This document shows, in pieces, positions 17,275-26,504 of a DNA stretch of 64,000 nucleotides; the stretch's first letter is position 1; each line of letters begins with the position of its first letter. The notes beneath the pieces are model-generated. The model was not told the DNA's origin. It saw nothing but the letters and a program-made list of their open reading frames with translations, and searched no databases. This DNA comes from Bacteroides sedimenti. GTDB lineage: Bacteria > Bacteroidota > Bacteroidia > Bacteroidales > Bacteroidaceae. The position numbers were made by a program, and so were the translations under genes. The stretch covers positions 3,038,001-3,102,000 of the forward strand of contig NZ_AP028055.1 of the NCBI RefSeq assembly GCF_040365225.1, read 5' to 3'.

Positions 17275-18537
17275 TTATTCGCTGTACTTTTTAAAGATAA
17301 CGCATGCATTGTGGCCACCAAAACCAAAGGTATTAGAGAGTGCTACATTAACTTCACGCTTTTGCGCCTTGTTGAAGGTTAAATTCAGGTTATAATCAAT
17401 GTTTTCGTCATTATCTCCTTCTTCATGGTTGATAGTAGGAGGTACGATACCATTTTTTATAGCAAGAATACTTGCAATCGCTTCTACAGCTCCGGCCGCA
17501 CCTAGTAGGTGACCGGTCATCGATTTAGTTGAACTGATGTTCAGCTTGAAAGCATGTTCGCCAAATACATTTTTGATTGCTTTAGATTCAGAAATGTCAC
17601 CAACTGGAGTTGATGTTCCGTGAACGTTGATGTAATCAACCTCTTCCGGTTTCATTTCTGCGTCTTCCAATGCATTTTGCATCACTAATCTAGCTCCAAG
17701 TCCTTCCGGGTGTGAAGCTGTCAGGTGATAAGCATCGGCTGACATACCTGATCCAACAATCTCAGCATAAATTTTGGCACCACGTGCTTTAGCGTGTTCC
17801 AGTTCTTCCAGAACGAGGCATCCGCCACCTTCTCCCATTACGAATCCATCACGGCTTGCGCTAAATGGGCGGGACGCCTTTGCTGCTTCATCATTTCTGG
17901 TAGATAAAGCGTGCATTGCGTTAAATCCACCAACTCCGGCTGCAGTGATTGCTGCTTCGGAACCTCCGGTAACAATAACATTCGCTTTATTCAATCGGAT
18001 ATAGTTGAATGCATCGGCAATGGCATTCGAAGATGTTGCACATGCAGATGTTGTTGCAAAGTTCGGGCCATGGAAACCATACATGATAGAAATTTGGCCA
18101 GCTGCAATATCCGAAATCATTTTGGGGATAAAGAAGGGGTTAAACTTCGGACCGTTTTCCTTGTTCAAGGTGTAGTTCCCAACTTCTTCTTCAAAAGTCT
18201 GGATACCACCAATACCGGCTCCAAAGATTACACCAATTCTGTTTAAGTCCTCTTTTTCAAGGTCAAGTTCAGAGTCTGTTACGGCTTGTTTAGCTACAGC
18301 AACTGCATACTGTGTGTAACGGTCCATCTTTCTTGCCTCTTTGCGGTCGATGTATTGATTCGCATCGAATCCTTTTACTTCGCACGCAAATTGAGTCTTA
18401 AACAGTGACGCATCAAAATGAGTAATAGGTCCTGCTCCGCTCACACCGTTGATCAGGTTTTCCCAGAACTCGGGAACAGTGTTTCCTAATGGAGTAATGG
18501 CGCCAAGACCTGTTACTACTACTCTTTTTAATTCCAT
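17275..18537 (-). CDS. fabF: Beta-ketoacyl-ACP synthase II
   Basis: This 420-residue condensing enzyme elongates fatty acids using malonyl-ACP. The Cys-His-His triad is visible: cysteine in TTSACATSSNAI (about 165), histidine in NVHGTSTPVGD (about 305) and histidine in SMTGHLLGAAG (about 342). GFGGHNA near the C-terminus completes the family signature. It lies 16 bp after acpP and directly before rnc, all on the minus strand, a fatty-acid/RNA-processing gene order familiar from many bacteria. Confidence 0.97.
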   Translation of the reverse strand: MELKRVVVTGLGAITPLGNTVPEFWENLINGVSGAGPITHFDASLFKTQFACEVKGFDANQYIDRKEARKMDRYTQYAVAVAKQAVTDSELDLEKEDLNRIGVIFGAGIGGIQTFEEEVGNYTLNKENGPKFNPFFIPKMISDIAAGQISIMYGFHGPNFATTSACATSSNAIADAFNYIRLNKANVIVTGGSEAAITAAGVGGFNAMHALSTRNDEAAKASRPFSASRDGFVMGEGGGCLVLEELEHAKARGAKIYAEIVGSGMSADAYHLTASHPEGLGARLVMQNALEDAEMKPEEVDYINVHGTSTPVGDISESKAIKNVFGEHAFKLNISSTKSMTGHLLGAAGAVEAIASILAIKNGIVPPTINHEEGDNDENIDYNLNLTFNKAQKREVNVALSNTFGFGGHNACVIFKKYSE

Positions 18538-18553
18538 ATGATGAAATCAGAAA

Positions 18554-18790
18554 TTAAGCTTTAGCAGCTTCAATGTATGTTACAGCGTCACCTACAGTAG
18601 CGATTTTTTCAGCTTGATCATCAGGAATGGAAATACCGAATTCTTTTTCGAATTCCATGATAAGTTCTACAGTGTCAAGTGAATCTGCACCTAAATCGTT
18701 TGTGAAGCTTGCTTCCAAAGTAACTTCAGATTCTTCAACGCCTAATTTATCAACGATAATCGCCTTTACTCTTGATTCAATTTCAGACAT
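18554..18790 (-). CDS. acpP: Acyl carrier protein
   Basis: This 78-residue acidic protein carries the 4'-phosphopantetheine site DSLDTVE (Ser37 within GADSLD). It shuttles acyl chains for fatty-acid and lipid synthesis and feeds FabF, encoded 16 bp downstream. The region upstream, shared with divergent purN, contains a perfect 14-bp palindrome TTTGCAGCTGCAAA at 18833-18846 next to a TAATTTTG element on the plus strand. Confidence 0.97.
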   Translation of the reverse strand: MSEIESRVKAIIVDKLGVEESEVTLEASFTNDLGADSLDTVELIMEFEKEFGISIPDDQAEKIATVGDAVTYIEAAKA

Positions 18791-18940
18791 AACTTTAAGT
18801 TTTTAATTAATAAATTGAATTATTTTTTTAATTTTGCAGCTGCAAAGGAATGAATATTTATTGTTTCGAGCAAATATTTGACTAATAAAATTCGTTTCAT
18901 TGCACATTTTTCACGAATTTGTGCACAGATTAATCCTTTT

Positions 18941-19537
18941 ATGAAGATACGGATTGCAATTTTAGGTTCCGGTTCAGGTACAAATGCTGAAAATATCATC
19001 CGTTATTTTCAGGGTCATTCCACTATGGAAGTAGCATTGGTCTTGTCTAACAGGGCAGATGCCTATATATTGGAACGGGCCAGGATGTATGGAATTCCTT
19101 ATATTGCCTTCACTAAAACAGATTTTCTTTCAGAAGAGAGTATCTTGCCTTTATTAGATGAAAACAGGATTGATTTTCTGGTTTTGGCGGGTTTTCTGCT
19201 TCAAATTCCTGAGGCGCTTATACAGTTATATCCGAATAAAATTATAAATATTCACCCGGCTTTGTTGCCCAAATACGGTGGAAAAGGAATGTATGGCAAC
19301 CGGGTTCATGAAGCAGTGGTGGCTGCGGGCGAGAAATTCTCGGGAATTACCATCCATTATATAGATGAGCACTACGATTCGGGCAGCATTATCTTCCAAA
19401 CAACATGTGAAGTTCTTCCCACTGATACACCTCACGATGTGGCTGTAAAGGTTCATGCGCTCGAATATCAATTTTACCCTCAAGTGATTCAAGAGACAAT
19501 CAATAAAGAGTTTGGCCTGACTCCCGACATTAAGTAA
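18941..19537 (+). CDS. purN: Phosphoribosylglycinamide formyltransferase
   Basis: The enzyme transfers a formyl group from 10-formyl-THF to GAR in purine synthesis. From the ATG at 18941 it is 198 residues and opens with the usual IRIAILGSGSGTNAENIIRY. The catalytic Asn and His are in NIHPALLPKYGG and the catalytic Asp is in HYIDEHYDSGSI. An ATG at 18878 would add 21 residues with no family match, so the later start is preferred. It is divergent from acpP and convergent with the helicase-like gene. Confidence 0.95.
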   Translation: MKIRIAILGSGSGTNAENIIRYFQGHSTMEVALVLSNRADAYILERARMYGIPYIAFTKTDFLSEESILPLLDENRIDFLVLAGFLLQIPEALIQLYPNKIINIHPALLPKYGGKGMYGNRVHEAVVAAGEKFSGITIHYIDEHYDSGSIIFQTTCEVLPTDTPHDVAVKVHALEYQFYPQVIQETINKEFGLTPDIK

Positions 19538-19558
19538 AAATAGTTACACTGTATTGAA

Positions 19559-19619
19559 GGTGTGACAAACTCTTGTAAAAAACATCTTTTATATGTTTCG
19601 GTGTAAAGTTTGTCACCCC
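19559..19619. terminator. Long hairpin between convergent purN and helicase-like genes
   Basis: GGTGTGACAAACT (19559-19571) pairs with AGTTTGTCACCCC (19607-19619) with one mismatch. The 35-bp interior holds a second potential stem, AAACAT/ATGTTT. No T-run follows directly, so termination is plausible but not certain. Confidence 0.5.
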
Positions 19620-19679
19620 CATTGCCAAAGCGTTTCAGAATAACTAGCCTTTATACCCCCTCAAAAACACCGTGTAGTT

Positions 19680-21539
19680 TCATGCTTCCCGTTTAATCTT
19701 TCTGCAACTTTTGTATATTGTTTGTTTTCTGTTGACAATGAGGATGCTACGCTCTTTTCTATTCCTCTTGCTGCTGGTTTCAAAGTAGTTGTCTATCTCT
19801 GTTGCGGATACTCTTTTATTTACAGGAATTCCGTTTTTCTTGTAGACGTTAGTCAGCACCGTGCTCACCTCTGTCACAGTATATTCTTTCCCTGTTTCGA
19901 GCAGTTTGTGTATCCCGTGGGTAACGGCAGGACACTTTTTAAGTTGTTGAACACTCTTTCTTTTTAAAGAGCGAAGCATCTCCGATTCCCGGAAATTGAT
20001 GCTGCGAAGATAATCGGCCCCTTTCAGGCGATAACAGTCAAACAAAGTATTGTCGAACGGAGTGTGTAGCAACCGGCTGGTTTGTCGTTCATAGAATTCT
20101 TTTTTTCGAGGGTCGTCCGTAAACCGGAGATGGCTGATTTTTTCCAATTGCCGTAATAGCAATTCTGCTCTCCACTTACGGGTTTTTGCCCGCTGACGTG
20201 CCAGCCGGTCGTTGTCGCTGAACAAATAATTCCGCGGCTGGAAATCCACCTTGAAGCTGGGCACTGCCTGGTAGGCGGCCAGCAGCTTGTTGGCATCGGT
20301 ATAGAGCCCTTTCACCCGCTGGTCGTTGTAGAAATTGGCAATCTTGTATTCATTCCGGGTTCCGTCCTCGTTAAGATATTGGTTTTCGCTGATTCCCAGT
20401 AGTGCCTGCAGGTAAGTCCCTTTTTCACCCTCGCTCATTGCCCGATTATAAAGATTACGGATAGTTTCAATGGCCCGTAAGGAACCCTCCAGGTAAAGCT
20501 GTGAAGCTCCCTCTGTATAGTATTCAAGATCTTCCTTGATGCTGCTTATGTGTGTGATGCTTTTAACTCCGTTGCGGAAGCGTCCAACAATCTGGATAGC
20601 TTCCGTCGCGGGATCGATAGCAGACTGTGGGGCTCCTTGCATGTCTGATAAGATGATGACATGAGGTGGACGGGATGGTTCGATATCGACTGCGGAATAG
20701 AAGCGGCTTGTAAAGAAGTTGATCCTTGAAAGCTTTCCAATAAAGCTACTTGCTTTCCGTTTGAAGTTCTTGGAATGAATGTAGGTGAGCTTATCCATGG
20801 AGTTTTCGCTGCAAAAGGTGGTGACCTGTTTCTGCATTTCGAAAGGTAGTTCACAGAAGATTGATTCGAATGTGTCTATGGAGTTGCAGAATACACAGAT
20901 GTTTGCCGGACTCTTTTCGGCCTCTTCCAGGAACGACTCGAGAATATTGTTGGTCACAATCAGCTTTATCTTTTTATGATAAATAAAGTTGGGCACAATC
21001 CGGAGCATGGTAAACCCCTGTTCCTCAAATCGCGGATCGGAGGCAATAAGAGGAGTGGCCGAAACCATTGCCTTGTTTCTAAATAGGAAGAAATCCTTCA
21101 TCGGCAGTTCTATGGTTTCCCGGTAGTCGATATCCTGCACCAGTTTCTCACACTCGTCGAATAAAAGAAAGAACTCATTGTAGATATCAATTCCCAGCTC
21201 TTGTAATGTCTCCTTCATTCGCTGAAAACTTTCGGGAGTTACTATGATTTTTCTTCTGGTTTTATGCTTTTGCAAGTATCTCTCTATATCTTGGCCGGTA
21301 ATGCCGGCATAAACCCCCAGTACCTGATTTTTGTGTTTCTTCACTTTACCCTCAATCACCGGCACGTTAGGTTCTACTATTATTGAGTCTCGGTTGCTTG
21401 TCAGTTCGCAATAAGTGGCTCCGATTCCGGTCAGGGTTTTGTTTATTATGCAACGGGTGGGCAACATCTCCTTTCCATCACGCTTCAGCGCATCCAGCAA
21501 CCTCTCGTTCTTTTCAATCTTCAGAATCGTTTCTCTCAT
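19680..21539 (-). CDS. Superfamily 2 helicase-like protein with aberrant Walker A
   Basis: From the preferred ATG at 21539 it is 619 residues; an ATG at 21584 would add 15. Numbering from the longer form, helicase-like motifs come in order. Motif I is TGIGAT (52-57), lacking the lysine of GxGKT. Motif Ia is IIVEPN, motif Ib is IIVTPESF, motif II is DECE (143-146), motif III is SAT (175-177), a motif V-like stretch is SRFYSAVDIE (293-302), and motif VI is QIVGRFRNG (331-339). The C-terminal 290 residues are basic and unassigned. The order resembles origin-binding or phage-type SF2 helicases. Whether it hydrolyses ATP without the lysine is open. It stands alone, flanked by a hairpin and a palindromic array. 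Confidence 0.65.
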   Translation of the reverse strand: MRETILKIEKNERLLDALKRDGKEMLPTRCIINKTLTGIGATYCELTSNRDSIIVEPNVPVIEGKVKKHKNQVLGVYAGITGQDIERYLQKHKTRRKIIVTPESFQRMKETLQELGIDIYNEFFLLFDECEKLVQDIDYRETIELPMKDFFLFRNKAMVSATPLIASDPRFEEQGFTMLRIVPNFIYHKKIKLIVTNNILESFLEEAEKSPANICVFCNSIDTFESIFCELPFEMQKQVTTFCSENSMDKLTYIHSKNFKRKASSFIGKLSRINFFTSRFYSAVDIEPSRPPHVIILSDMQGAPQSAIDPATEAIQIVGRFRNGVKSITHISSIKEDLEYYTEGASQLYLEGSLRAIETIRNLYNRAMSEGEKGTYLQALLGISENQYLNEDGTRNEYKIANFYNDQRVKGLYTDANKLLAAYQAVPSFKVDFQPRNYLFSDNDRLARQRAKTRKWRAELLLRQLEKISHLRFTDDPRKKEFYERQTSRLLHTPFDNTLFDCYRLKGADYLRSINFRESEMLRSLKRKSVQQLKKCPAVTHGIHKLLETGKEYTVTEVSTVLTNVYKKNGIPVNKRVSATEIDNYFETSSKRNRKERSILIVNRKQTIYKSCRKIKREA

Positions 21540-21944
21540 ATACATTACTAAATTTAGGTTAATATAAAAATTCCGAAGATACAACTAATATATTACTTTA
21601 TAAAAAAAAGTTTTCTTGTACAAAAGATATAATTGTTTTGTACAAAAGAAATAAATGTTCTGTACAGAAGAATGCAATCTTTTGTACAGCGCACAAAAAA
21701 CTCATGCTTATGAATATTTCTTTTATAGATGAACTTTTTTTATATGTCGTTTGAGACTTATTATATTACTGATTGTATGGGGTGTTTAGCCCGGTTGAAT
21801 TACAATATTTGGTTACATCTGAGCACTAAATTTAAATAAATTAATGTTTGAGAACAATAATTTAGCTATAAAAGGTATAACTTTTGAATTATATTAATTA
21901 TGTTTGCAATTATTAAACGTTAACTAACTTCGTATTATTATAAT
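21540..21944. other. A/T-rich intergenic region with palindromic array
   Basis: About 400 bp separate the helicase-like gene from the deacetylase gene. The left third holds the 22-bp-period GTAC array. Further right, TATGTTTG at 21899-21906 matches the -7 consensus and could start transcription of the deacetylase gene about 30 bp ahead of its ATG, but no TTTG lies at the right distance. No gene is seen. Confidence 0.6.
21611..21690. repeat. Four-unit GTAC palindrome array, exact 22-bp period
   Basis: GTAC occurs at 21618, 21640, 21662 and 21684, each exactly 22 bp apart. Each sits in a palindrome of the form TTCTKTTGTACARAAGAA; the best unit is TTCTGTACAGAA. The fourth unit is intact only on its left side. 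The same consensus and period recur at 47976-48055. Confidence 0.85.
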
Positions 21945-22892
21945 ATGAAAATAATAGGACTAATACTGTTTCAGTCTTTTCTGTCCCTCGGTTCGGTATC
22001 TCAGGAGAGTTGCTTTAACCAGGGAAGCAGTCTGTCTGATGACGATATGTTTCTCGTTTCTGGGAATCATTCTGAATCGGTATCCGGTTCTGCCTTTACA
22101 CAACTACATTCTTATTCTATAATAGATAGTGAAAGGGAATCCATTCCCGCCTTTTCTTGTATTGATAATAATAACCTGACCGAAGAATTTCTCCTACAGG
22201 GCCCGTTTAGACGGGTCCTTGGAGGAATTATCCAGGGAGACTCTTCTCAAAAAAAGATTGCATTGGTTTTTACCGGCCATGAATTTGCGGATGGGGGTGA
22301 AACAATTAGTCGAACTTTAAAGAAGGAGAAAGTGAAAGGTTCTTTCTTTCTGACGGGTGATTTTTACCGTTTATTTCCTGCATTGGTAAATCAGTTACAG
22401 AAGGAAGGACACTATCTGGGAGCACATTCGGATAAACACCTGCTTTATGCAGATTGGGGGAAAAGAGATTCCACCCTTGTTACACGCGAGGCATTCCGGA
22501 AAGATCTGCAAGATAACTACCAAACAATGACTAAAGCAGGAATAAATCCACCTGTTAAAAAATTCTTTCTTCCGGCTTATGAATGGTACAATCAGGATGT
22601 ATCCAACTGGTGTACTGAGCTTGGAGTGCAACTAATTAATTTTACTCCGGGAACCACATCGAATGCCGATTATACCGTACCTCAAATGAAGAATTATCGT
22701 TCTTCGGAAGAGATATATCGAAACATTATGAATTATGAACTTAAACACACTTTGAATGGATTTATGTTGTTAATTCATATTGGTACTGATAGCAAACGGA
22801 CAGACAAATTGTATGACATACTTGATGAACTGATTGACGCATTGAAATCAAAAGGTTACGAGTTTGTGAGGGTGGATGAATTACTGAAGTAA
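21945..22892 (+). CDS. Polysaccharide deacetylase (NodB-type), divergent
   Basis: This 315-residue exported protein has a signal-like N-terminus (residues 1-19) and a NodB domain from about 103 to 310. The metal-binding second motif HSDKH (GAHSDKHLLY) fits H(S/T)xxH, and LPAYEWYN replaces the usual RPPYG motif 3. Motif 1, normally TFDDG, is altered to VFTGHEFADGG. The family removes N- or O-acetyl groups from chitin, peptidoglycan or xylan. It lies 90 bp ahead of a SusC gene, which suggests a role on the imported glycan, but loss of the standard motif 1 leaves activity uncertain. Confidence 0.8.
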   Translation: MKIIGLILFQSFLSLGSVSQESCFNQGSSLSDDDMFLVSGNHSESVSGSAFTQLHSYSIIDSERESIPAFSCIDNNNLTEEFLLQGPFRRVLGGIIQGDSSQKKIALVFTGHEFADGGETISRTLKKEKVKGSFFLTGDFYRLFPALVNQLQKEGHYLGAHSDKHLLYADWGKRDSTLVTREAFRKDLQDNYQTMTKAGINPPVKKFFLPAYEWYNQDVSNWCTELGVQLINFTPGTTSNADYTVPQMKNYRSSEEIYRNIMNYELKHTLNGFMLLIHIGTDSKRTDKLYDILDELIDALKSKGYEFVRVDELLK

Positions 22893-22982
22893 ATAAACCT
22901 TGGACCGATTACTGAGGTTAGATATTATGCAATTTCTTATTCAAGTAAGAATTATATATTTTGTTAAACTTAATGATCTATT

Positions 22983-25900
22983 ATGAACACAATTAAACAA
23001 TCTCGGGGAGTTTTTTCGAAGAAGCTCCTTACTGCGCTGGCAATTGTTTTCTTCTTCTCTAACACAGGAAGTATGAATGCAACCGCGAGTGGCTGGACTG
23101 CCAATGCTTCTCTTGGAGTGAGTGAACAGCAGCAACAGACAAATACTGTGAGAGGTACCGTGACCGACCAGAACGGCGAACCGATTATAGGTGCAAGTGT
23201 CACAGAAAAGGGGGCACCCAAAAATGGTACTGTGACAGATCTAGACGGACGTTTTACCCTGAAAGTAAAACCAAATGCTACTTTAATAGTAACTTACATC
23301 GGATTTAAAAAAGAAGAAGTTGCAGTAGGCGGTAAGACCTCTGTTAACATCTCTCTGAAAGAAAATGCCGAGCTACTGGAAGAGGTTGTTGTGGTAGGAT
23401 ATGGAACACAGAAGAAAGAGAACCTGACAGGTGCTGTAGCTTCTGTTGACGTAGACAAATCATTAAAAAACCGCCCGATAGCAGATGTAGGACGTGGTTT
23501 GCAAGGGTCTGTTCCAGGTCTTTCAATTATGATAGGAAACGGTGAAGTGGGATCTGATCCGGTTATGAAGATCCGTGGTCAGCTGGCCTCTATCAATGGC
23601 GGGTCTGCTCCATTGATCTTGTTGGATAACGTTGAAATTCCAAGTATTCAAATGGTGAACCCCGATGATATTGAATCAATTTCTGTTTTAAAGGATGCGG
23701 CTTCTTCATCTATCTATGGTGCAAAGGCAGCGTTCGGTGTTGTGCTGATTACAACAAAGAAAGGGGCAAAACAAGAAAGTATAAACGTTCAGTATTCAAA
23801 TAACTTTTCCTGGCAAAATGTAGCCAAAGATATTCAAATGGGACAAATAGATGCATTGGAATATACGGTAGAAGCCATGGAGAGATCAAGTAAAACCATT
23901 GCTGGTGCATTTTGGTATGTTACCCGCGAAAGCTACAACAAATCCCTGGAGTGGCAGAAAAAATATGGTGGCACAGTAAAATCAGGAGATCCTATTGTAT
24001 TTGGACGCGACTGGTATGTTGATTCTAGTAATCGTAAAATTGGTGTTAGAACTTATAACCCATATGACTATATGGTAAAAGAATGGGCTCCATCGATGAC
24101 GCAGAACCTGTCAATTGCCGGAAGATCTAAAAATACTTCCTACAACATAGGACTAGGTTATCTGAGTGAAAGTGGTATGATGAAGCCAGCTAAAAAAGAT
24201 AATTTTACTCGTTATAATGCTTCTTTAAGATTAAGTTCTGACTTGAATAAATACATTACAGTGAGAGCAGGAATGATTTATTCAAAACGTGATAAGAGAT
24301 ATGCATATGTAACTAACTCTACAACTGCTGACCCATGGTTGTATCTGTATCGTTGGGGACCATTGCAGCCATTTGGAACTGAAGATGGTGATTTGGTTAG
24401 AAGTCCGGCCTCTGAATCAGCCCAAGCAAACACAGCAAATCAAACATTTAATTACAATAATGTAAACTTGGGTGCTACAATCAATATTACAAAGAATTGG
24501 ACAGTAGATGCTGACTTTACACATGCTAACCAGGAATTTATCTGGAACAGACCTGGTACACGTTACACAGCGCGAGACTCTTGGTCAAGCCCTGTAGCTA
24601 AAAATGATGCTAACGGTAATAGACTTTATGTTAACGATGCAGGAGAACTTGTTGATGCTACAGCTACAGGAGCAATGCCTGCTTTCCAGCTGAATAATTG
24701 GACCTATACTTCTGCAGGATCTAATCCGGACCATATTTATCGTAATTCGGAGAACTATTCCCAAGAAACTGCCAATATTTATACAACTTACAACTTTAAG
24801 CTGGCTGAAATCCACGCATTTAAAGCAATGGCGGGTATTAACCGGGTTGAATCAAAAACTGCAAACAACTGGTCGCAAATTACACAGTTGATTGATATTA
24901 CCAATCCTCAGTTTAATTTAGCAACCGGAACACAAACTGCCGGAGGTGAAACTTACTGGGAGTCTCAGTTGGGTTATTATGGAAGATTGAACTACGCATT
25001 GATGGATAAGTATCTTTTTGAAGCGAATATTCGCTATGATGGTTCATCTAAATTCCCAACAGACCTAAAATGGCGTTGGTTCCCTTCTTTCTCTGCAGGA
25101 TGGAGAGCTAGTGAAGAAAAATTCCTGGAATGGATGAAGCCGACTATTAGTTCGTTGAAATTCAGAGGATCATGGGGTACTATTGGCGATCAGACTGTAA
25201 GTAATGAATTGTATGTGCCAACTATGTCAAGTACAATTTCTTCTTGGTTGAATAATGGAACAAAACTAATCTATTATGGAACTCCTGCTGCTGTCTCTGC
25301 AAATATTACATGGCAAGATATCACTACATTGGATTTAGGATTTGATGTTCGTATGTTTGATAACAAGCTAGGGATATCATTTGATTGGTTCCAACGTACA
25401 ACAAAAAATATGATTGTTCCGGGCGCCCCTGTAGCAAATACATTTGGATCTGGCGCTCCTAGTGGAAATTACGGAGAACTGAGAACAAGGGGTTGGGAAA
25501 TTGCCCTTGATTTTAATCATCGATTTGAAAATGGAATCGGCATTAATGCAACAGCAACTCTTTCTGATGCAACAACCGTTATTACTAAATATGCTCCAGG
25601 AGCAACCAAAACTGTTACTAACAGCTATTATGAAGGTAAAACCTACGGTGATATCTGGGGATATAAAACTGACAGACTGTATCAGTACAGTGATTTTGAA
25701 CTTGATGCCGACGGTAAACCACAGCTAATTACTTTAACTGCGGCTGAAAGTCAAAAATATGCTGGAAAGAAAGCTTATAAACTAAAGACAATAGACGGTA
25801 AGAAACCAGTGTACCAGGCTTATCTTCAGAACTCATCAGACTTCTATTTTGGCCCGGGTGACGTTAAGTTTGTTGACTTGAATGGAGATGGAGAAATCAA

Positions 25901-26492
25901 TAATGGAAGTAATACAGAAGATGATCATGGTGACCTTTCAGTGATTGGTAACTCAACTCCTCGTTATGAATATGGAATTCGTTTGGGTGGTGATTATAAA
26001 GGTTTTGATTGTTCTGTATTCTTCCAGGGTGTAGGTAAACGGGATATCTGGGGAGCAGGTTTCCTTACTACTCCAGGATTTAACTCTTCAGATGGTGCAA
26101 TGCCTCAGGCTATAGCAGGAGATTTCTGGAAAGATACTCGTACTGATGCTTTCTATCCACGTCCTTATAATCAGGCAGGAAGTGATAATTCGAACAATAT
26201 GCAAGTACAATCTCGCTATTTGTTGGATATGTCATATTTGAGAATTAAGAATATCACTTTTGGTTATACACTTCCACAAAGTCTATTGAGTAAGGCATAT
26301 TTGTCAAAGGCACGTATCTATGTTGCTCTTGAGAACTTCTTTACATTTGATCATTTACGTGATCTTCCTATTGATCCTGAAGTTATTTCTGGTTATTCAA
26401 TGTTTAATTCCTCAAACTATAACTCAGGTCGTACAGGTGTTGGTACTCCGATGTTCAAGAGTTTGTCGTTTGGTATGCAAATTAACTTCTAA
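22983..26492 (+). CDS. SusC-like TonB-dependent outer-membrane transporter
   Basis: This 1169-residue protein has a signal region to about residue 36 and a carboxypeptidase-regulatory-like domain at about 54-130 (VRGTVTDQNGEPIIGASV). The TonB box region is EEVVVVGYGTQKKENLTGAV. The plug domain spans about 150-260 and contains the hallmark DIESISVLKDAASSSIYGAKA. A 22-stranded barrel ends in a terminal phenylalanine. SusC proteins import glycan fragments across the outer membrane with a SusD lid. No STN domain is present, so an anti-sigma circuit is not indicated. SusD follows 12 bp downstream. Confidence 0.96.
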   Translation: MNTIKQSRGVFSKKLLTALAIVFFFSNTGSMNATASGWTANASLGVSEQQQQTNTVRGTVTDQNGEPIIGASVTEKGAPKNGTVTDLDGRFTLKVKPNATLIVTYIGFKKEEVAVGGKTSVNISLKENAELLEEVVVVGYGTQKKENLTGAVASVDVDKSLKNRPIADVGRGLQGSVPGLSIMIGNGEVGSDPVMKIRGQLASINGGSAPLILLDNVEIPSIQMVNPDDIESISVLKDAASSSIYGAKAAFGVVLITTKKGAKQESINVQYSNNFSWQNVAKDIQMGQIDALEYTVEAMERSSKTIAGAFWYVTRESYNKSLEWQKKYGGTVKSGDPIVFGRDWYVDSSNRKIGVRTYNPYDYMVKEWAPSMTQNLSIAGRSKNTSYNIGLGYLSESGMMKPAKKDNFTRYNASLRLSSDLNKYITVRAGMIYSKRDKRYAYVTNSTTADPWLYLYRWGPLQPFGTEDGDLVRSPASESAQANTANQTFNYNNVNLGATINITKNWTVDADFTHANQEFIWNRPGTRYTARDSWSSPVAKNDANGNRLYVNDAGELVDATATGAMPAFQLNNWTYTSAGSNPDHIYRNSENYSQETANIYTTYNFKLAEIHAFKAMAGINRVESKTANNWSQITQLIDITNPQFNLATGTQTAGGETYWESQLGYYGRLNYALMDKYLFEANIRYDGSSKFPTDLKWRWFPSFSAGWRASEEKFLEWMKPTISSLKFRGSWGTIGDQTVSNELYVPTMSSTISSWLNNGTKLIYYGTPAAVSANITWQDITTLDLGFDVRMFDNKLGISFDWFQRTTKNMIVPGAPVANTFGSGAPSGNYGELRTRGWEIALDFNHRFENGIGINATATLSDATTVITKYAPGATKTVTNSYYEGKTYGDIWGYKTDRLYQYSDFELDADGKPQLITLTAAESQKYAGKKAYKLKTIDGKKPVYQAYLQNSSDFYFGPGDVKFVDLNGDGEINNGSNTEDDHGDLSVIGNSTPRYEYGIRLGGDYKGFDCSVFFQGVGKRDIWGAGFLTTPGFNSSDGAMPQAIAGDFWKDTRTDAFYPRPYNQAGSDNSNNMQVQSRYLLDMSYLRIKNITFGYTLPQSLLSKAYLSKARIYVALENFFTFDHLRDLPIDPEVISGYSMFNSSNYNSGRTGVGTPMFKSLSFGMQINF

Positions 26493-26504
26493 AATAATAA
26501 TACA

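Noticed and set aside
17271..17327. ATG start of rnc inside fabF
   Set aside because: The 19 extra residues do not resemble RNase III, and a GTG four bases after the fabF stop begins a sequence typical of the family.
19680..21584. Prophage or conjugative element around the helicase-like gene
   Set aside because: No integrase, relaxase, structural or att-like sequences nearby; flanking genes are ordinary chromosomal genes.
21611..21690. CRISPR array
   Set aside because: Units are 18-bp palindromes with 4-bp spacers; there are no 25-40-bp unique spacers and no cas genes in the window.
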